Shown piece by piece: positions 59,147-64,000 of a stretch of 64,000 nucleotides of DNA (position 1 is the first letter of the stretch; each line of letters starts with the position of its first letter). The position numbers were made by a program, and so were the translations under genes. The notes under the pieces are model-generated. The model had not been told where the DNA came from, ran no database searches, and worked only from the letters and a program-made list of their open reading frames with translations. The stretch is from CAIWHR01 sp963734085 (GTDB lineage: Bacteria > Pseudomonadota > Gammaproteobacteria > Burkholderiales > Casimicrobiaceae), in the NCBI GenBank assembly GCA_963734085.1, contig CAVTFT010000006.1, positions 1 through 64,000 of the forward strand, in the 5' to 3' direction.

Positions 59147-60262
59147 ATGAGCGCGACGGCACGACCCGCAGCCGGCCATTGGCCCGACGCGCTGGCCGAC
59201 GCGTTGCTGCACGCCGGGCGCGTCGTGCTGGTGACCGTGGCCGACGCGCGCGGACCGACGCCGCGCGAATCCGGCGCGACGATGATCGTGACCGCGGCCG
59301 GCAGCGCCGGCACGATCGGCGGCGGATCCCTCGAATTCGAGGCGACGCGGATCGCGCGCGAAGCGCTCGCGCGGGAAGAGGGGCCCGCGGCGACGTGGCT
59401 CGTGCGCTTTCCGCTGGGGACGAAGCTGGGACAGGCCTGCGGCGGCGTCGCGACAGTCGCGTTCCAGACGATCACGCCGGACGCGGCGACATGGCTCGAG
59501 CCGACGCGTGCGTGCCTGCGCACGCAGCCGGTGATCGCGCTCGTCGCGCGGATCGGCGGCACCGATAATGCGGGCGCACGGCTCCTCGTCACCGCCGACG
59601 ATGCGCGCGGAACGCTCGGCGACGCGACCGTGGATTCCGCGGCGATCGGCGCCGCGCGCGAGCGCCTCGCGGCAAGCCCGGGCGACGCCAGGTCCGGCTC
59701 CGCCGTGATCGAGCGCAAGGCGGCGACGTTGTTCATCCACGTCGTCCGCCGTCCCGATTTTTCCGTGCTGGTCTTCGGCAACGGGCACGTCGGTCGCGCG
59801 CTCGTCCACGTGCTCTGCGCGCTCCCTGTGCGCGTGACGTGGGTCGACGAACGGGCGGAGGGATTTCCCGCCGATGTTCCGGCCAATGTCGCGGTCGTCG
59901 CGACCGACACGCCGGAAGCCGAGTTGCGCGCGGCGCCGGCGGGAAGCTTCGTCGTCATCCTGACCCACAGCCACACGCTCGATTTCGGGTTGGCCATCGC
60001 GGCGCTGGCAAGGACCGACTGGCGCTACGTCGGCGTGATCGGCTCGACGGCGAAACGGACGCTGCTCGCAAGCGAGCTCGCACAGCGCGGCTTTCCGCCG
60101 GACACGCTCTCGCGGATCACGATGCCGATCGGCGTCGCAGCTGCACCGATCAGGAGCAAGGAGCCGGGCGCGATCGCGGTGGCCATCGCGGCGGAGATGC
60201 TCGCCGTGCGCGAACGCACGACGACGCAGCCCACGGCGCGTAGCACCGTCCGAACGCGATAG
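59147..60262 (+). CDS. XdhC-family molybdenum-cofactor maturation protein
   Basis: Cytoplasmic XdhC/CoxF-type chaperone, 371 residues, which in homologues binds molybdenum cofactor, aids its sulfuration and inserts it into xanthine dehydrogenase. N-terminal XdhC domain (VVLVTVADARGPTPRESGATMIV; GTIGGGSLEFEATRIA) and C-terminal Rossmann domain (VLVFGNGHVGRALVHVL; FVVILTHSHTLDFGLAIAAL; YVGVIGSTAKRTLLASELAQRGF). ATG 59147 is chosen as start (weak ribosome site). It lies 4 bases before a purine-type ABC ATPase, which supports a purine salvage or catabolism role. No xdhA/xdhB is in the window. Confidence 0.9.
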   Translation: MSATARPAAGHWPDALADALLHAGRVVLVTVADARGPTPRESGATMIVTAAGSAGTIGGGSLEFEATRIAREALAREEGPAATWLVRFPLGTKLGQACGGVATVAFQTITPDAATWLEPTRACLRTQPVIALVARIGGTDNAGARLLVTADDARGTLGDATVDSAAIGAARERLAASPGDARSGSAVIERKAATLFIHVVRRPDFSVLVFGNGHVGRALVHVLCALPVRVTWVDERAEGFPADVPANVAVVATDTPEAELRAAPAGSFVVILTHSHTLDFGLAIAALARTDWRYVGVIGSTAKRTLLASELAQRGFPPDTLSRITMPIGVAAAPIRSKEPGAIAVAIAAEMLAVRERTTTQPTARSTVRTR

Positions 60263-60266
60263 CTGG

Positions 60267-61826
<1,560 letters not shown>

Positions 61827-61923
61827 GCGCCGCCGGGCCGCCCAAGACCGCGCAACTGCGTTCTGCCACGGTGGCCAACGCAGCGGCCGAATTGACCAAT
61901 GAGCCCGCAAGCGTGGCGGGGCC

Positions 61924-63012
61924 ATGAAAATACGCCTCGAGGCGCGTCCGGGACCCTCGCGCATCGCCGGCGCGCTCTCGCCGCTGCTTGCGGCGCTGGC
62001 GACCCTCGTCGTGGGTTTCGCACTGTTCGCCGCGCTCGGCCGGGATCCGTGGCAAGCGCTACACGTCTTTTTTGTGAAACCGATCGAAACGCGCTACGGC
62101 GTGGGCGAGTTGCTGCAGAAGGCCGGGCCGCTGATGCTCTGCGCAGTTGGGCTCGCCGTGGGCTACCGGGCCAACGTCTGGAACATCGGCGCCGAAGGGC
62201 AGTTGACGATGGGCGCGATCTTCGGCGGCGGCGTCGCCCTCGCATTGCACGATTCGAACTCGACACTCGTATTGCCTGCAATGTTCGTCGCCGGAGCGCT
62301 CGGCGGCATCGCGTGGGCGGCGATTCCCGCGTTCCTGCGCGCGCGCTTCAACGCGAGCGAAATCCTCGTGTCGTTGATGCTCGTTTACGTCGCCGGCTAC
62401 ACGCTGTCGCTGCTGGTCGCCGGCCCGTGGCGCGATCCGGAGGGTTACAACTTTCCGCAGTCGAAGATATTCGGTGCCGCGGCGATGCTGCCGAACCTTC
62501 TGTCCGGAACGCGCCTTTCAGCGGGCTTCCTGGTCGCGCTTGCCGCCGTCGCCGTCGGGTGGCTGTTCATGAACCGGAGTCTTGCCGGTTACCGGATGCG
62601 GGTCGCGGGGCTCGCGCCCGCCGCCGCCGGCTACGCCGGCATCTCGGCCACGCGCACCGTGTGGATCGGCATGCTGGCAGGCGGCGGCTGCGCAGGCATC
62701 GCGGGCATCAACGAGATCGCCGGTCCGATCGGTCAGCTGATGCCGACGATCTCGCCCGGCTACGGCTTCGCCGCGATCATCGTGGCTTTCGTCGGACGAC
62801 TGCATCCGGTAGGGATCCTGTTCGCGAGCCTCCTTCTGTCGCTGCTGTACCTCGGCGGCGAAGCGGCGCAGATGGGATTGCAGCTCCCTTCGGCGGTCAC
62901 CGGACTGTTCCAGGGGACGCTGCTGTTCTTCCTGCTTGCCGCCGACGTGCTGATCAACTACCGGGTGCGCGTGCTTCCTGCGGCACGCGCATCGGCAACC
63001 GGAGCGGCGTGA
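61924..63012 (+). CDS. ABC permease, nucleoside/purine type (first subunit)
   Basis: Membrane subunit of the same ABC importer, 362 residues, BPD_transp_2 family. Seen: TM helices with GLAVGYRANVWNIGAEGQLTMGAIFG (the family signature), ARFNASEILVSLMLVYVAGY, and GGGCAGIAGINEIAGPIGQLMP. It starts 97 bases after the ATPase and overlaps the second permease by one base (TGATG). Confidence 0.92.
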   Translation: MKIRLEARPGPSRIAGALSPLLAALATLVVGFALFAALGRDPWQALHVFFVKPIETRYGVGELLQKAGPLMLCAVGLAVGYRANVWNIGAEGQLTMGAIFGGGVALALHDSNSTLVLPAMFVAGALGGIAWAAIPAFLRARFNASEILVSLMLVYVAGYTLSLLVAGPWRDPEGYNFPQSKIFGAAAMLPNLLSGTRLSAGFLVALAAVAVGWLFMNRSLAGYRMRVAGLAPAAAGYAGISATRTVWIGMLAGGGCAGIAGINEIAGPIGQLMPTISPGYGFAAIIVAFVGRLHPVGILFASLLLSLLYLGGEAAQMGLQLPSAVTGLFQGTLLFFLLAADVLINYRVRVLPAARASATGAA

Positions 63013-63932
63013 TGAACCATTTGGTTGAACTGCTGGTCCTGACGCTCGCTGCCGGCACGCCGCTCGTGTTCGCGGCGCTGGGCGAGCTCGTCACCGAAAA
63101 GGCCGGTGTATTGAATCTCGGCGTCGAAGGAATGATGCTCGTCGGAGCCGTCGCTGCGTTTGCGGTCGCCGCGACAACGCACCACCCGTGGCTCGGCGTT
63201 CTCGCCGGCATTGCGGCAGGGTCCGCGTTGTCGATCGTCTTCGCGGTATTGACGCTGTCGCTGCTCGCGAACCAGGTCGCCACCGGTCTTGCGCTGTCGC
63301 TGTTCGGCGTCGGGCTCTCGGCCTTCGTCGGCAAGGAATACGTGAGCACCGTGATCGAGGGCATCAAGCCGCTCGCGATTGCTGGTGTCACCGACATTCC
63401 CGTGATCGGCAAGCTCCTGTTCGGCCACAATCCGCTCGTCTACGTCTCGCTCGCGCTGTTCTTCGCGATCGACTGGTTTCTCTTTCGGAGGCGTTCCGGT
63501 CTCGTCGTGCGTGCTGTCGGCGAGGCGCCGCATTCGGCGCACGCAATCGGCTACCCGGTCGTGCGCATCCGCTATCTGGCCGTGCTGTTCGGCGGCGCTT
63601 GCGCCGGGCTCGCGGGCGCCTATCTCGCCGTCGCGTACACGCCACTGTGGACCGAGGGAATGACCGCCGGCCGCGGCTGGATCGCGCTTTCGCTCGTCGT
63701 CTTCGCGACGTGGAGGCCGCGACGCGTGCTCGCGGGCGCGTACCTGTTCGGCGGCGTCACGCTGCTGACGTTCCAGGCCCAGGCAGGCGGCGTCGCCGTG
63801 CCTTCGCAGCTCCTCGCGATGCTTCCGTATCTCGCGACGATCGTCGTCCTCTCGATCATCTCGCGCGATGCGCTCGCGATCCGGCAGAACGCACCGGCGT
63901 CGCTCGGCAAGCCGTTTCATCCGGCGTCGTAG
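63012..63932 (+). CDS. ABC permease, nucleoside/purine type (second subunit)
   Basis: Second membrane subunit, 306 residues, BPD_transp_2 family. Seen: LAAGTPLVFAALGELVTEKAGVLNLGVEGMMLVGAVAAF, the family signature, and YLAVLFGGACAGLAGAYLAVAYTP. Coupled to the first permease by a 1-base overlap. A periplasmic Bmp-type binding protein has not appeared by the window end and may lie just downstream. Confidence 0.92.
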   Translation: MNHLVELLVLTLAAGTPLVFAALGELVTEKAGVLNLGVEGMMLVGAVAAFAVAATTHHPWLGVLAGIAAGSALSIVFAVLTLSLLANQVATGLALSLFGVGLSAFVGKEYVSTVIEGIKPLAIAGVTDIPVIGKLLFGHNPLVYVSLALFFAIDWFLFRRRSGLVVRAVGEAPHSAHAIGYPVVRIRYLAVLFGGACAGLAGAYLAVAYTPLWTEGMTAGRGWIALSLVVFATWRPRRVLAGAYLFGGVTLLTFQAQAGGVAVPSQLLAMLPYLATIVVLSIISRDALAIRQNAPASLGKPFHPAS

Positions 63933-63947
63933 CGGAGGTACAATTCC

Positions 63948-64000
63948 GTGCCCGCGCAGCGGGCCCATCCAGCGCCCGCGCGGATTCCGTTCGTCGTTCC
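63948..64000 (+). CDS. start of an unidentified gene (partial)
   Basis: GTG 63948 follows a strong GGAGGT (63934-63939) at an 8-base spacing, and the frame stays open for 17 codons to the window edge (VPAQRAHPAPARIPFVV). It is probably the next gene of the purine transporter operon. Too short to identify; a GTG with a chance ribosome site is possible. Confidence 0.4.
   Translation, partial: MPAQRAHPAPARIPFVV

Overview
This is 64 kb of GC-rich (roughly two-thirds G+C) chromosomal DNA from a Gram-negative proteobacterium. The gene content (DUF1302/DUF1329 pair, BKACE enzyme, NodT/RND tripartite exporters, MlaFED-type lipid transporter, Pseudomonas-type class II PHA synthase, purine-type ABC transporter with XdhC) fits a metabolically versatile betaproteobacterium, perhaps Burkholderiales; this placement is inference. 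I see no insertion sequences, prophage, CRISPR array, rRNA or tRNA. Genes are densely packed, often with ATGA or TGATG overlaps.

Layout. 82-3445 (minus): DASS anion transporter, lipoprotein, Gly-rich secreted protein and DUF2092 protein. 3797-8586: small envelope genes, including a SYLF-domain protein, a membrane-anchored protein with a disrupted signal peptide, a five-repeat CmpX-like membrane protein and a small EF-hand/glycine-zipper protein. 8781-12221 (minus): GNAT enzyme, secreted repeat protein, DUF2950 and DUF3300. 12559-26714 (minus): a ten-gene same-strand run that joins a trans-envelope module (DUF1302, DUF1329, YCF48-like, RND permease) to a full medium-chain-length PHA cycle (MaoC/PhaJ-like hydratase, class II PhaC, PhaZ, acyl-CoA ligase, acyl-CoA dehydrogenase, small serine hydrolase). 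26908-32713 (minus): a six-gene catabolic operon (MFS, CMD, BKACE, quinone oxidoreductase, TauD-type dioxygenase, USP-hemerythrin fusion) with a divergent AraC-type regulator. 33805-37929 (minus): PPK2 and a DUF3302/HlyD/NodT set. 38333-43315 (minus): a frameshifted GH63-like glucosidase, an outer-membrane barrel and a membrane protein. 43535-52068 (plus): SulP transporter, then a tripartite RND pump whose adaptor carries a C-terminal OmpA-like domain. 52115-56251 (minus): MlaFED-like lipid transporter. 56256-59065: two divergent solute-binding proteins and a second SYLF protein. 59147-64000 (plus): XdhC and a purine/nucleoside-type ABC importer, with the start of another gene at the right edge.

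The most interesting system is 12559-26714. Its order suggests coupled movement of a hydrophobic acyl compound across the envelope, CoA activation, dehydrogenation, (R)-hydration, polymerisation to PHA and re-mobilisation, all in one transcription unit. The transport direction and substrate cannot be read from sequence.

Three genes (5448, 10958-12221 and 38333-41070) show single-base frame disruptions. These may be real lesions or assembly indels, and the reader should treat those loci with care.
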